Below, piece by piece: positions 31,458 to 41,546 of a DNA stretch of 64,000 nucleotides (positions are counted from its first letter, which is position 1; each line of letters opens with the position of its first letter). Source of the DNA: Dactylosporangium fulvum (GTDB lineage Bacteria; Actinomycetota; Actinomycetes; Mycobacteriales; Micromonosporaceae); NCBI RefSeq assembly GCF_025137375.1, contig NZ_CP073720.1, forward strand, positions 124,001 to 188,000, read 5' to 3'. Made by a program: the position numbers and the translations under genes. The notes beneath the pieces are model-generated. The model was given only the letters and a program-made list of their open reading frames with translations. It had not been told where the DNA came from and did not search any database.

Positions 31458-31533
31458 GCGTCCATCTTGGCAACCCCCACCGACAGTTTCGCCGCGGGTG
31501 GGCGGTCGTGCGCCGCATGGCACAGTTGTCGGT

Positions 31534-32169
31534 GTGACCGAGCAGCGCAAACCGTGGGTCGTCGGGGTGTCCGGGGCGTCGGGCACGCCGTATCCGGCGG
31601 CGGTGATCCGGGCGTTGTTCGACGCCGGCGAGTCCGTCGACCTCATCGTGTCGCGTGCGGCCCGGCTGACGATCCTCGACGAGACCGGCATCTCCTTCCG
31701 TGACGCGCACTGGAAGGACGACCTGGCCGCCTGGCTGGGACGACCGCTGGACGGCGCCGATGTGGCGTTCTGGCCGGCGGGCGATCTCGCCGCCGGCCCG
31801 AGCAGCGGCTCGTACCAGGTGAAAGGCATGCTGGTCGTCCCGGCGAGCACCGCCGCGTGCGCCGGCATCGCCATCGGCCTGTCCAAGGACCTGCTGCAGC
31901 GCGCCGCCGAGGTCAACCTCAAGGAGCACCGCCCGGTCGTGATGGTGCCCAGGGAGACCCCGGTGACCCGCAGCCACCTGGAGCATCTCATCGCACTGCA
32001 CGACGCGGGGGCGGTCGTCCTCCCCGCGAGCCCCGGCTTCTATTCAGCCGGTGCCGCAGCGACCGCTCAGCAGCTCGTCGATTTTGTCGCCGGCAAGGTC
32101 CTCGACGTTGCCGGCGTGCCGCACAGCCTCTTCACTCGTTGGTCGGGTGAACTCGGCCATTCCCGTTAG
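31534..32169 (+). CDS. ubiX: UbiX-family flavin prenyltransferase
   Basis: 211 residues. The flavoprotein motif VVGVSGASGTPYPAAVI and the later VVPASTAACAGIAIGLSKDLLQRA and MVPRETP mark UbiX/Pad1, which prenylates FMN to make the UbiD cofactor. GTG 31534 starts 76 bp from the divergent ubiD start. The 3' end overlaps the convergent bldC gene by 38 bp. Confidence 0.92.
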   Translation: MTEQRKPWVVGVSGASGTPYPAAVIRALFDAGESVDLIVSRAARLTILDETGISFRDAHWKDDLAAWLGRPLDGADVAFWPAGDLAAGPSSGSYQVKGMLVVPASTAACAGIAIGLSKDLLQRAAEVNLKEHRPVVMVPRETPVTRSHLEHLIALHDAGAVVLPASPGFYSAGAAATAQQLVDFVAGKVLDVAGVPHSLFTRWSGELGHSR

Positions 32170-32359
32170 AGGTGTCATCGAGCCCGTCGTCACCTTCGAG
32201 CAACGCCCTCACCTCGGATTCCCGGAACCGCCGGTGTCCTCCCGGGGTTCGGATGCTGCTGATCCGGCCGGCGGCCGCCCATCGTGTCACCGTCTTCGGA
32301 TCGACGCGAAACAAGGCAGCTACCTCACCGGGCGTCAGCAGACGATCTCCCGTCTCCAC
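32132..32359 (-). CDS. bldC: BldC-type MerR-like developmental regulator
   Basis: 75 residues comprising a single winged helix with no effector domain: LTPGEVAALFRVDPKTVTRW, then GRISSIRTPGGHRRFRESEVRALL. This is very close to Streptomyces BldC, which binds direct repeats cooperatively and delays sporulation. The C-terminus overlaps the end of ubiX by 38 bp. The ATG start matches BldC length. Confidence 0.9.
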   Translation of the reverse strand: METGDRLLTPGEVAALFRVDPKTVTRWAAAGRISSIRTPGGHRRFRESEVRALLEGDDGLDDTSNGNGRVHPTNE

Positions 32360-32545
32360 GGCCCCTCCTTAACCCTGGGTGGCTCGCCGGGCCCGCGCAC
32401 CCCCATGCTGCGAAGCGGAAAGCACGAGTCATCCTGGGATGTACGCCCATTACAGCACCGCTCACGTGCCGTGTCCGGGAAACGAGGAAATCGCACTTCT
32501 TGGGCAATTAGCCGTGCTAAAACGCGGACCATTAGGCTTGCCGTG

Positions 32546-33001
32546 ATGGACGCGATCGATCGTCAACTCATCGACCTCCTTCGGGAAAACGCCCGACTTC
32601 CATATGCGGAGCTCGCCCGGAAGGTCGGGCTGTCCGCGCCGGCCGTGCACGAGCGAGTCGGCAAGCTCGAGACCTCAGGCGTCATCCAGGGCTATCGAGC
32701 GGAGGTGCAGCCCGAGGCGGTCGGCCTTCCGGTCACCGCGGTCATCGGCATCGTGCAGGACAGCAGCGGCGACACCGACGGCATCCTCGCCGCGCTGCGC
32801 GAGCACCACGAAATCGAGTCGTGCTACTTCATGGCGGGCGAGGAGTCGTTTCTCTGCAAGGCCCGAGTGAAGACCATCGGCGACCTGGAGCGGCTGATCG
32901 TCGAGCTCAACCGGATCAAGGGTATCGCGCGAACACGCACAGCGATCGCGCTGTCGACCAAGTGGGAAGGCCGCCCCCAGTCGGCGATCGACCGGCCCTG
33001 A
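32546..33001 (+). CDS. Lrp/AsnC family transcriptional regulator
   Basis: 151 residues. The HTH (about 1-55) reads MDAIDRQLIDLLRENARLPY and SAPAVHERVGKLETSGVI. The RAM domain (about 65-145) includes VIGIVQDSSGD and IESCYFMAGEESFL. It is divergent from bldC across a 186-bp spacer. GTG 32543 and ATG 32546 are adjacent; the ATG is used. The effector is not predictable. Confidence 0.88.
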   Translation: MDAIDRQLIDLLRENARLPYAELARKVGLSAPAVHERVGKLETSGVIQGYRAEVQPEAVGLPVTAVIGIVQDSSGDTDGILAALREHHEIESCYFMAGEESFLCKARVKTIGDLERLIVELNRIKGIARTRTAIALSTKWEGRPQSAIDRP

Positions 33002-33308
33002 CCACACGCCTGGGCCCCAGTGCCGCGGACGGCCGCCCTCCGGCCGCCGGCCAGGGAGCCGCGGTCGTCACCGGCGGCGCCCGCGGCCTGGGCCGGGCGG
33101 TCGCCACCGAGCTCACCCGCCGCGGCTATGCGGTCTGCGTCGCCGACGTGGCGGCCGACGCGGTCCATGCCGCCGCCGAGCCGCGCGGCGGCTGGTGGGC
33201 GCGGTGCGCTCGTGCGGCTCCTCGACACCTTCCCGCGCGCCTCGACGCCCCTCGCCGGTGCGATGGTCGCCCTCGGTCGCGCGGGTCAGCGCCGCCAGCT
33301 CCGGAGGC
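33001..33308 (+). pseudogene. Remnant of a short-chain dehydrogenase gene
   Basis: The frame from 33001 has no start codon but encodes AAVVTGGARGLGRAVATELT followed by AVCVADVAADAV, the Rossmann nucleotide-binding start of an SDR enzyme. After about 60 codons the family likeness is lost. A second piece in another frame (ALVRLLDTFPRASTPLAG, about 33208) resembles the C-terminal part of such proteins. The middle of the gene, including the YxxxK active site, is missing. I read this as a gene eroded by an internal deletion. Confidence 0.65.
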
Positions 33309-33914
33309 TCAGGCGAGCGTCGCCAGGTCCGGATATTCGGTGACGTAACCCTCCTCGTTCAGCTCGATGACGGCGGTGAAGTTCTCCGAGCTGTACCGCA
33401 CCCGGCGGCCCTCCAGCACCTCATAGGTCTGGTCCACCGGCAGCACCGCCAGGCTCGGCAGCAGCACCCAGGCGGCCTCGATCGTCACCTGCGTGCCGGG
33501 CGCCGCTCTGTGCAGGCCCAGGCGGCGCACGGGCAGCGTGTTGGTCAGCGGGGAGTTGTAGAGGTCGACGTCGAGCACCCGGTGCAGGCGGTCCGGCTCC
33601 TCCATCCCGGCGAACGGCGCCCCGGGAAGCACCCGCTCCAGGTCGCCCTGCTCGCCGGTGGTGACTCTCCAGCGGCCGGCGGCCCGCTCCATCCGCAGGC
33701 TGCGCAGCCAGCCGGCGCCCTCGGAGGTCACCTCCAGCCGGGTGGTCGCCCAGCCGTCGTCGGTGTGCAGCTCATAGCGGCACATGTAGAGAGAGTTGTC
33801 CGCGGCGAACGCCACACCCTTGGCGTGCAGTCCCCGCCGGTCGTCAAGGGTGGCGAACTCGCCACCGGTCGTGTCGGTCCTCTGCCAGGCAAACGCTCGT
33901 GGAAGCACCGTCAT
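33309..33914 (-). CDS. Putative glycolipid-binding domain protein
   Basis: 201 residues forming one beta-rich domain. Segments such as CRYELHTDDGWATTRLEV, DVDLYNSPLTNTLPVRRLGL and VRYSSENFTAVIELNEEGYV match the actinobacterial glycolipid-binding family (PF06475 type), whose ligand and role are poorly known. ATG 33914 (MTVLPRAFAW) is used; the longer frame adds low-complexity sequence that reads into the helicase tail region. Confidence 0.8.
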   Translation of the reverse strand: MTVLPRAFAWQRTDTTGGEFATLDDRRGLHAKGVAFAADNSLYMCRYELHTDDGWATTRLEVTSEGAGWLRSLRMERAAGRWRVTTGEQGDLERVLPGAPFAGMEEPDRLHRVLDVDLYNSPLTNTLPVRRLGLHRAAPGTQVTIEAAWVLLPSLAVLPVDQTYEVLEGRRVRYSSENFTAVIELNEEGYVTEYPDLATLA

Positions 33915-33984
33915 GTCCGGACGGTATCCGACCGGTACGACAAAAGCGGCCCGCCGACGGCGGACCGCTCCTGCTGTCACATCC

Positions 33985-35289
33985 TCACCGGTGCCGGCGC
34001 GGCCGCCGATCACCGGACGAACGCGGCGCGGGCGGACGCTGCACCCGCACGGGCACACCACTGGGCTGCCGGGCCCCGGTGACCTCGGCCAGCGCCGGGT
34101 CCCCGGCGCGCACCCGCAGCTCGGTCGGGGTCACCCCGGCCTTCGCCAGCAGCGCGGCGGCCCGCCGGCGCTGACGCGGCAGCACCAGCGTCACGACCGT
34201 CCCGGCGGCGCCGGCACGGGCGGTCCGGCCGGCCCGGTGCAGGTAGTCCTTCTGGTCACGAGGCAGATCGACGTGTACGACCAGCGAGACGTCATCGATG
34301 TGGATGCCGCGCGCCGCCACGTCGGTCGCGACCAACACGTTGACCGTGCCCTCCCGGAACTCGGCGAGCGTCCGCGTGCGCACCCGCTGCGTCTTGCCGC
34401 CGTGCAGCGCACCGGCCCGCACACCCACCTTGGCGAACTGCTCGACCAGCTCGTCGACGGCGGCCTGGGTCTTCACGAACAGGATCGTGCGACCTTGACG
34501 CGCCGCGATCGAAGCGGCGATCGCAAACTTGTCGTGCGGGGGCACCAGCAGCACGTGGTGGTCCATCGACCCGACCGACGCGACGGGCGGCTCGATCGAA
34601 TGGGTCACCGGGTCGACCAGGAACCGCTCGACCAGGGCGTCCACGTCCTTGTCGAGCGTCGCGGAGAACAGCAGCCGCTGTCCGGTGGCGGGCGTCTGCG
34701 CCAGGATCTCGGTGACCTCGGGCAGGAAGCCCATGTCGGCCATCTGGTCGGCCTCGTCGAGCACGGTGATCTCCACCGCGTCGAGCCGGCAGGAGCCGCG
34801 CTTGATCAGGTCGCCGAGCCGGCCGGGCGTCGCGACGAGCACGTCGACGCCGCGCTCCAGGGACCAGATCTGCCGGTCGTAGGGAACACCGCCGACGGCC
34901 GTCTTGCAGAACAGGCCCAGTGCCTTGGCGAGCGGGGTCAGCGCGTCGTTGACCTGCATGGCGAGCTCACGCGTCGGCACGAGCACCAGCGCCTTCGGCA
35001 GGTGCGGCCGCGCGCGCCCGGCGGCTGCGAGCCGGGCCAGCATGGGCAGGCCGAACGCGAGCGTCTTGCCCGAGCCGGTGCGGCCGCGACCCAGCACATC
35101 ACGGCCGGCGAGCACGTCGGGCACGGTCGCGGACTGGATCGGAAAAGGTTCGGTGATGCCCTGTCTGGCGAGCACACGCACCAACTTGGCGGGCAGGCCG
35201 AGACCGGCGAAACCGTCTTCGGGGGTTTCAACGCGGTCTTCGGTGGCATCAAAAAGCGAGGGGAACGAGATGGGGTCAGCGAGCAGCAA
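33985..35289 (-). CDS. DEAD-box RNA helicase
   Basis: 434 residues with all helicase motifs: Q motif (FAGLGLPAKLVR..GITEPFPIQ), Walker A GRTGSGKT, PTRELA, TPGRL, DEAD (VLDEADQMADMGF), SAT (LLFSATL), and in domain 2 LHGGK, VATDVAARGIHI and HRAGRTARAG. The basic, Pro/Arg-rich C-terminus suggests RNA contact. It probably acts in rRNA or mRNA remodelling. It is close in form to the RhlE-like helicases common in Actinobacteria. Confidence 0.93.
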   Translation of the reverse strand: MLLADPISFPSLFDATEDRVETPEDGFAGLGLPAKLVRVLARQGITEPFPIQSATVPDVLAGRDVLGRGRTGSGKTLAFGLPMLARLAAAGRARPHLPKALVLVPTRELAMQVNDALTPLAKALGLFCKTAVGGVPYDRQIWSLERGVDVLVATPGRLGDLIKRGSCRLDAVEITVLDEADQMADMGFLPEVTEILAQTPATGQRLLFSATLDKDVDALVERFLVDPVTHSIEPPVASVGSMDHHVLLVPPHDKFAIAASIAARQGRTILFVKTQAAVDELVEQFAKVGVRAGALHGGKTQRVRTRTLAEFREGTVNVLVATDVAARGIHIDDVSLVVHVDLPRDQKDYLHRAGRTARAGAAGTVVTLVLPRQRRRAAALLAKAGVTPTELRVRAGDPALAEVTGARQPSGVPVRVQRPPAPRSSGDRRPRRHR

Positions 35290-35366
35290 CGAGCTGGGAC
35301 CTTCCGATTGGAGAACGGTTCAGCCTAGCCGATCTCCATGGAAGATCCCGCATCGCGTGTCGGGGC

Positions 35367-38300
35367 TCACTTCTGCGACGCGCCGCTGAAGATGCTGTCC
35401 ACGAAACCCTGTGCCAGCATGACCACGAAATACCCTCCAGCGATCAGCACGATCACGATCACCGCGATGATGATCATCGCTCGGCGATTGCTGGAGTTCG
35501 ACGGTTCTTCTTGGTCGTCGTCCGCTACCTGCGTTCCTTGACTGAGGATGTGCCCGGTGAGTGAGCCGGAGTTCTCCAGCGGGCTCCCGCCGTCGGCCGA
35601 AACAGAAGGCAATGACTCGTCCTTCTGCCCGCCATACACAGTGCCGGCGGAGATTCGCTGGTTACGCGCCCACTTCCCGTAGCTTTCCGCCGCGCTGCCC
35701 ACCAATTGCGTCGCCTCGGACGGCTTCGGCTCGGCGGGTTCGGACCCGGCGGATTCTTCTGCGGAGTGTTCGGTCTCCGCTTCGGGCGGAGGAATGGCTG
35801 GGGGCTGCTGGTGCTCCGGCCCGGTGTGGTTGGGTGCATCGGTTGCCGGATAGGCCGTGCCCGGATTCCGGAGAACCGGCGGGTGCCCTTCTCGTTCGGG
35901 CCCGGACGACGGCGCCCGATTCGCGGAGAACGGGTGTTCATAGTTCGACGGCGGCCAAGACGGAAGTGCCGGATCCGGTACTTCCGGAGCCGCATCCTCC
36001 GCCTTCGGCGCGGACGGCCCACTGGTGGGCGGCGCGCTCCAGTTGCCAGGGGACGCCGGTGCCACGTTCCAGGCCTGCGGCGCGGACGGCGCAGAGCCGG
36101 GCGCCTGCGGCCAGGCCTGCTCGTCGGCCGAGGCGGGCGAGGCCGGTGGCGGCCACCCCTGCGCCCCGGACGGCGCCGAGGCGGGCGGTTGTCCCCAACT
36201 CGGCGGCTGGTTCGAGGCGGGCGGTGTCGACGTGGGTGCCGGCGCCCAGCCCTGCGACTCAGGCGAGGTCGACGCCGACGATTGTCCCCAGCCCAGCGGT
36301 GCGGCCGGCGGGGCCGACGCGGGCGGGGTCGAGGTCGGCGGCTGGCCCCATCCCTGCAGGGCCGGCGGTGCCGAGGCCGGTGGCGCGGATGCGGGTGGCG
36401 TGGACGTGGGCGGCTGACCCCAGCTCTGCGGTGCGGCCGGGGCACCGGACGTGGGTGCCGGTGCCCAGCCCTGCGACTCGGCAGCTGTCGACGCCGGCGG
36501 AGTGGAGGTGGGTGGCTGGCCCCAGGCCTGCGGCGGACTGGACGCCGGAGGAGTCGAGGTCGGCGGCTGGCCCCAGGCCTGCGGTGCGGCCGGAGGTGCC
36601 GAGGCTGGCGGTGCGGATGCGGGCGGCTGGCCCCATCCCTGCTGGGCCGGCTGGCCGGCGGCGGGCGGCGGCGCCCAGGCGGGCGGTGCCGAGGTCGGCG
36701 GCGCGGATGTGGGCGGCTGGCCCCATCCCTGCTGGGCCGGAGGTGCCGAGGCTGGCGGCGCGGACGCGGGTGGCTGACCCCATCCCTGCGGGGCAGCCGG
36801 TTGCTGACCCCATGCCTGCTGACCGGGCGGCGCTGAGGCCGGCTGGGCAGGCGGCACCGACGCGGGCGGGGAAGTCCAACCTTGCTGGGCCGGTGGCGGC
36901 GCCCAACTCTGCGGCTGGCCGGGCTGACCCTGCTGGCCGGGCGGCGGTGCCCAGCCCTGAGCGGCCGGTGGTGGTGCCCATCCTTGTGGCGGGGTCGACG
37001 GCGGCTGGTTCCACCCTTGCTGTGCGGGCGGTGGCGTCGAACCCTGCTGTCCGGGAGGAGCAGACGCGGGCGGCGGTGCCCAGGCGGGCGGTGCCGAGGC
37101 CGGTGGCGCGGACGCGGGTGGCTGGCCCCATCCTTGCTGAGCCGCCGGCTGCTGCCCCCAGGCCTGCTGGCCGGGCGGGGTCGACGCCGGTGGCGGCGTC
37201 CAGCCCTGCTGCGCAGGCTGGCCGGCTTGCCCTGCAAAGCCTGGTTGCCCAGGCTGCGGTCCGGCAAAGCCCGGCTGACCGGCCTGCTGTCCCGCATAAC
37301 CTGGCTGCCCGCCCTGTTGGCCGCCAAAGCCCGGCTGCTGGCCGCCAAAGCCGGGCTGACCGGGCTGACCGGGCTGACCGGGCTGACCGGGAGCGGCCGG
37401 CCAGGCCTGCTGGCCAGGCTGCCCCTGCTGGACCGGCGGCGGGGCCCAGCCCTGCGGCCCGCTTTGGGCGGCTCCCGGCTGTCCGGCCTGCGGAGCCCAG
37501 CCCTGGGAGCCGGTCTGGGGAGCACCCGGCTGTCCGGTCTGCGGAGCCCAGCCTTGCGGGCCGGTCTGCGGAGCGGGCTGCTGGCCGGTCCAGCTCGGCT
37601 GCGCGGGCTGGTTCCAGCTCGGCCGGCCCGGGGCCTGCGGCCACTGGTCGGCCGGCCGCGGCTGCTCCGCCGGGGTCGACGACTGGCTGCTGCCCCACGG
37701 GTGCTCGGCCGACGGGGTCGTGTACGCGGGCGGCGCAGGCACCTCCGACTCCGACCCCTGCAACGGCGCCGGTGGGGAGGCCGGGCCGGGCTGCGGGATC
37801 GGCTCGGGCGGGGGCAGCGGGCCGGGGCTCGGCGGCTCCGGCTGCGGGATGGGCTCCGGCTGCGGTACGGGACCAGGCTGCGGCGCCGGCGGGAACGGCT
37901 GCGGGATCGGCTCCGGCTGCGGCGCCGGCGGGAAGGGTGAGGGTTCCGGCTGTGGGGCCGGCTCCGGCTGCGGGAACGGCGACGGCTCGGGGCCGGGGAT
38001 CGGCTCCACCGGCGCGGCCGGCGGCTCGACGTCGACCTGCTCCGGCTCGGGCTGCGCGGCCGGAGCCGCGGGGTCGAGCGGACCCGACGCCACCGGCGCG
38101 ACGCCCAGGCCACCGGCGCGGTAGACGCGGGGTGCCGCCGGGGCGCCTGCCGCACGTACTGCCTGGGCAGCCTCTTCGGCGCTCACCGTGTGCACACCGC
38201 GCACGGACGCGCTGGCCCGAGCCGTGCCGGCGGCCACCGGTGCTGCCTCGACCTTGGGCTCGGCCGGGGCCGGGCGGTTCTGCACGGCGAAGGGGTGGAC

Positions 38301-39605
38301 CACGGGCGCCGGCTCGTACGCGGGTGCGGCGGGCTGCGCGGGGCTGTGCGAGGACGGGTTGTAGCTGGGTGCGGACGGCTCGAAGGTCGAGGCCGGTGCG
38401 CTCGACGGAACCTGGTACGCCGGCGGCGCCGGATCGGCGGCCCGGGGCGCGCTCGAGGAGAACGGCGGCGCCGGTTCGGCGGGCGGCGGGGTGAACAGCG
38501 GCGCCGGTTCGGCAGGAACCGAGGAGAACGGCGGGGCCGGGTCCGCGGGCGGCGGGGTGAACAGCGGCGCCAGTTCGGCGGGAACCGAGGAGAACGGCGG
38601 GGCCGGATCTGCGGAGGCGGCGGCCGGTGCCGGCTGGGCGGACCCGTAGGCGGGCGCCGGGTCGCTCGAATGCGACGGCTCCTGCTGTGCGGGTGCCGTC
38701 CAGGGCTTGGCGAACGCGTCCCACGACGACTCGACCGGAACGCGCGGGGCCCGCAGGCGGCTGGGCAGCGGCGGCGATGCGGACTCGGCCGGTGCCGGCG
38801 GCGAGAACGACCCGGCGCCGGAGGGGTCCGAGGTGCCGGAGGAGCCCGCAGCCGGGGCGGCGACGTTGTCATCGTCGTCGACCGCGGTGCCGAAGCCCTC
38901 GACCGGGGTCGGGCCGAACGGCGTCGGCGCGTAATCGGACGGTGTTTCGTCGAAGGTCGCGACGTTGGTGGGTGGCGGCGTCGAGTCGGTGGGCGGCGGA
39001 CCGTACGTGCCGGCGACCGAGTCGAAGCTCGGCAACTGGTACGCCGGGGCGTCGTCGACCGCGGCCGCGATGACGTCCGCCTCCGGCTCGGCCGCGACGG
39101 GAGGCTGCCCGACCGGAGCCGAAGCGGCGTTCCCGACCGAGACCGACGGCGCGTCGGCCGGGTCGGCGCTACCGGTGTCGCCGGAGGAAGGCGACGGAGC
39201 CGGAGGAGGCGAAGAAGACGAAGACGTGTCCCCGAACGCCGCCATCAGCGCGGCGACCTCCGGGTCGTCCTCGGCGTCGGCCGAACCGGCGTTCTGGAAC
39301 GGGTTGGCCCCCGGCCACAGCGCCCCGTCGACGGGGGCGGGCGGCGGCTCGTACGCCTCCGGCAGGGGCTCCTCGGCCTCCTCCACCCGCAGCTCGGCGC
39401 CGACCGGCGGCGGTGGCGGCAGCGGCGGCAGGTCGCCGAGATCATCCGAAGGATCACCCGTGCCGGCCGCGCCGGGTGAACCGCCGGGCGAAGCTCCGGA
39501 GGATGTGCCGGACAAGGTCCCGGGAACGGACCTGGGCGAGGCTCCGGGCGAGGTCCCGGACACCACCTCGTCACGTGCGTTGTCCCGCGTCTCCCGCTCG
39601 TCCAT
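35367..39605 (-). CDS. Very long Pro/Ala/Gln-rich tail-anchored protein
   Basis: 1412 residues, almost wholly disordered. The N-terminal part is Ser/Pro/Gly/Asp-rich (1-450) and a PEP/QPEP section follows (about 500-600). A long stretch of imperfect [13 protein letters not shown] and [13 protein letters not shown] repeats with regularly spaced Trp (about 620-1200) precedes an acidic segment and a single membrane helix near the C-terminus (about 1374-1398, [21 protein letters not shown]). Only the short tail would lie beyond the membrane. No enzyme domain is seen. The G/C codon bias and one uninterrupted frame of 4.2 kb support a real gene. It may be a scaffold for cell-pole or cell-wall assembly (inference). 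Confidence 0.75.
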   Translation of the reverse strand: MDERETRDNARDEVVSGTSPGASPRSVPGTLSGTSSGASPGGSPGAAGTGDPSDDLGDLPPLPPPPPVGAELRVEEAEEPLPEAYEPPPAPVDGALWPGANPFQNAGSADAEDDPEVAALMAAFGDTSSSSSPPPAPSPSSGDTGSADPADAPSVSVGNAASAPVGQPPVAAEPEADVIAAAVDDAPAYQLPSFDSVAGTYGPPPTDSTPPPTNVATFDETPSDYAPTPFGPTPVEGFGTAVDDDDNVAAPAAGSSGTSDPSGAGSFSPPAPAESASPPLPSRLRAPRVPVESSWDAFAKPWTAPAQQEPSHSSDPAPAYGSAQPAPAAASADPAPPFSSVPAELAPLFTPPPADPAPPFSSVPAEPAPLFTPPPAEPAPPFSSSAPRAADPAPPAYQVPSSAPASTFEPSAPSYNPSSHSPAQPAAPAYEPAPVVHPFAVQNRPAPAEPKVEAAPVAAGTARASASVRGVHTVSAEEAAQAVRAAGAPAAPRVYRAGGLGVAPVASGPLDPAAPAAQPEPEQVDVEPPAAPVEPIPGPEPSPFPQPEPAPQPEPSPFPPAPQPEPIPQPFPPAPQPGPVPQPEPIPQPEPPSPGPLPPPEPIPQPGPASPPAPLQGSESEVPAPPAYTTPSAEHPWGSSQSSTPAEQPRPADQWPQAPGRPSWNQPAQPSWTGQQPAPQTGPQGWAPQTGQPGAPQTGSQGWAPQAGQPGAAQSGPQGWAPPPVQQGQPGQQAWPAAPGQPGQPGQPGQPGFGGQQPGFGGQQGGQPGYAGQQAGQPGFAGPQPGQPGFAGQAGQPAQQGWTPPPASTPPGQQAWGQQPAAQQGWGQPPASAPPASAPPAWAPPPASAPPGQQGSTPPPAQQGWNQPPSTPPQGWAPPPAAQGWAPPPGQQGQPGQPQSWAPPPAQQGWTSPPASVPPAQPASAPPGQQAWGQQPAAPQGWGQPPASAPPASAPPAQQGWGQPPTSAPPTSAPPAWAPPPAAGQPAQQGWGQPPASAPPASAPPAAPQAWGQPPTSTPPASSPPQAWGQPPTSTPPASTAAESQGWAPAPTSGAPAAPQSWGQPPTSTPPASAPPASAPPALQGWGQPPTSTPPASAPPAAPLGWGQSSASTSPESQGWAPAPTSTPPASNQPPSWGQPPASAPSGAQGWPPPASPASADEQAWPQAPGSAPSAPQAWNVAPASPGNWSAPPTSGPSAPKAEDAAPEVPDPALPSWPPSNYEHPFSANRAPSSGPEREGHPPVLRNPGTAYPATDAPNHTGPEHQQPPAIPPPEAETEHSAEESAGSEPAEPKPSEATQLVGSAAESYGKWARNQRISAGTVYGGQKDESLPSVSADGGSPLENSGSLTGHILSQGTQVADDDQEEPSNSSNRRAMIIIAVIVIVLIAGGYFVVMLAQGFVDSIFSGASQK
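36259..37760. repeat. Imperfect coding repeats (Gln/Pro/Trp-rich)
   Basis: A dense field of degenerate 30-60 bp repeats within the 1412-residue gene. On the minus strand it encodes units of the form [11 protein letters not shown] and related [14 protein letters not shown]. The periodicity is at codon multiples, so the reading frame survives copy-number change. GC is extreme, giving long empty-of-stop frames on the other strand. Confidence 0.7.
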
Positions 39606-39764
39606 CGTCGCCCTCCATGACCTTGCCCTGTGCAGGCATCATCGCGCGACCGGCAGCCCCCTCCGCCGGTCACGCGTCCACGGTGCCACATCAAGTCACG
39701 GAACGCTGGACCGGACAGCGTCGGGTTTTGGATCACCCACCGCCGTCACGGCGCCCTTGGGGGC

Positions 39765-41375
39765 TCAGTTGCCGGACGCTGAATTCGACGTCTGCGCCGC
39801 CGTGCTCGCTCCGCTGCTGCTCGCCTCGGTCGAGGCGGACGCCGTATCGCCTGGCGCGGTGCTCGTCGAGGTGCTCGGCTTCGGCGACGGCGAGGGCGAT
39901 GCGGACGGGGATGCGGACGGGGATGCGGATGCGGACGGGGATGCAGATGCCGACGCGGACGGGGATGCGGACGCGGATGCGGACGCCGACGCAGATGCCG
40001 ACGCAGACGCGGACGCCGACGGGCTGGCCGAACTGGACGTCGGGTTGGGCTGCGGCTGTGTGGTCTGGTTGGGCGCCGGCACCGCGGGGAAGATCCGCGA
40101 GGCGCCGAACAGCCGGGACCACTTCACCGGTCCGACCTTGACCTTCTCACCGGTGGTCGGCGCGTGGACCATGTTGCCGTTACCGATGTAGATGCCCATG
40201 TGGTAGATCGAGCGCCAGTCGTTGGGATTGCTGGCGAAGAACACCAGATCACCGGGGAGCAACTGGTCGCCGAGCCGGTTCTTCGTCGGCCGGATGTTCG
40301 GCGTGCCGTGGTACATGTCGTTGGCGACCCGCGGGACACGGACGCCGACCTTGCCGTAGGCCCAGTAGGCCAGGCCGGAGCAGTCGAACGTGTTGGGGCC
40401 CTCGTCGCCCCAGACGTACCAACTCCCAATCTTGCTCATCGCGTAGTTCAACGCCTGGACGGCCTTGGGGTTGGCCTGCATGCCGTCGATGATCGGGTTG
40501 GCGGCGAGGCTCGGACCGGCGAGGCTCTGCTCGTAGGCCTCCTGGGCCGCCTCGATCTGCATGACCGCGGCATCGTTCTGGCTCTTGAGCGTGAGATACG
40601 CCGAGTTCTTGGCGTTGAAGTCGGCGTCGATCGGCGTGTAGACGTCCTGCGCCGTCCGCACCGCGCCGTGGGCGAGCTCGATCTCCTTCTTGGCCGCCGC
40701 CTCCTCCTGCTCGGCGCGGAGCAGGTCACGCGCCGCCTCCTGCCCGCCCGGCTGCTCGCCGAGACCGGGAGCAAGCATCCCGAACTGGTGCAGATCGTGC
40801 GCGTATGCGTCGAGGGGGCCGAGGCCGGCCGCGCGCTTGTAGGCGTCGGCGGCGACCGAGTCGGCCTTGCTGCGCAGATCGGCGACGCGGGAGGTCGCCT
40901 GCCGGAGCTTGTCCTCGGCGTCGGACAGGGTGGCCTGCGCCGCTTCGAGGTCCAGTGATGCCTGCAGTCGTCGCTGGCCGAGGGTGGTGACCGCGGCCTC
41001 GGCGGCGGCCAGTTGCGCCGCGAACGGCCCGCGCAGCGCCGCGGCGGAGGTGCTGGCCGGCGGCGTAGTGGTCACGGTGCCACCGGTGCCGGGCATGACG
41101 AGGGAGCCGGAGGCGATCGGCCGGGAGCCGGTGTCCGGAATGCCCTGTCCCGGCTCGGCGTAGGCGGGGCGCCCGACGAGCGAGCAGAGCATCGTGCAGA
41201 CCACGGCGGCGGTGACCACTGGGCTGCGCCGGTATCGCCGACGCCGGCGGTCGACAGGCTCGGTGACCTGCTCCAATGGCTCTTGGTCCAGCGGCTCTGG
41301 TCGCCAGTCGTCCCCTGGATACGCCGCCCTCAACACCAGCCCGTTCATCGCCACCGTCCCCAGTCGGCTAGCCAT
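39765..41375 (-). CDS. NlpC/P60 peptidoglycan hydrolase with Ser/Ala tail
   Basis: 536 residues. A cytosolic Arg-rich N-terminus is followed by a signal or anchor segment (about 50-72, ending AYAEPGQG), two coiled-coil helices (about 110-300) and an NlpC/P60 domain (about 305-420). The catalytic Cys332 is in [12 protein letters not shown], with His in [17 protein letters not shown] tail of about 45 residues of SAS/PSAS repeats then leads to a Thr/Ser-rich end. The coiled-coil plus NlpC/P60 plan matches RipA-like D,L-endopeptidases that split daughter cells. ATG 41348 is an alternative start. It lies upstream of, and on the same strand as, the Pro-rich tail-anchored gene. Confidence 0.88.
   Translation of the reverse strand: MASRLGTVAMNGLVLRAAYPGDDWRPEPLDQEPLEQVTEPVDRRRRRYRRSPVVTAAVVCTMLCSLVGRPAYAEPGQGIPDTGSRPIASGSLVMPGTGGTVTTTPPASTSAAALRGPFAAQLAAAEAAVTTLGQRRLQASLDLEAAQATLSDAEDKLRQATSRVADLRSKADSVAADAYKRAAGLGPLDAYAHDLHQFGMLAPGLGEQPGGQEAARDLLRAEQEEAAAKKEIELAHGAVRTAQDVYTPIDADFNAKNSAYLTLKSQNDAAVMQIEAAQEAYEQSLAGPSLAANPIIDGMQANPKAVQALNYAMSKIGSWYVWGDEGPNTFDCSGLAYWAYGKVGVRVPRVANDMYHGTPNIRPTKNRLGDQLLPGDLVFFASNPNDWRSIYHMGIYIGNGNMVHAPTTGEKVKVGPVKWSRLFGASRIFPAVPAPNQTTQPQPNPTSSSASPSASASASASASASASASASPSASASASPSASASPSASPSASPSPSPKPSTSTSTAPGDTASASTEASSSGASTAAQTSNSASGN
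39891..40020. repeat. GC-rich hexanucleotide minisatellite (coding)
   Basis: About 130 bp of GATGCGGACGGG-like units (6/12-bp period) on the plus strand, read on the minus strand as alternating Ser-Ala with occasional Pro in the tail of the NlpC/P60 protein. In-frame length change by slippage is expected. Confidence 0.8.
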
Positions 41376-41546
41376 GCCTGTTGGTCGATCGTCGCCGATC
41401 GATCAGTCGGTCTGCCGCCCGACCGTGTTCCTGCCCACTTTTTCTTACCCTACGAAGGCGAGGAACGTCGAGTGGTGATCAATGTCAGCTTCGTCGTCGG
41501 CAGGTGAATGGGGGTGGAACAACGGGTTCGACGTACGCTGGGGCCC

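Noticed and set aside
35525..38494. Long frames (up to 977 codons) on both strands inside the Pro-rich gene
   Set aside because: They arise from stop-free GC-rich repeats. Only the 1412-codon minus-strand frame has a sensible start, a membrane tail and complete extent.
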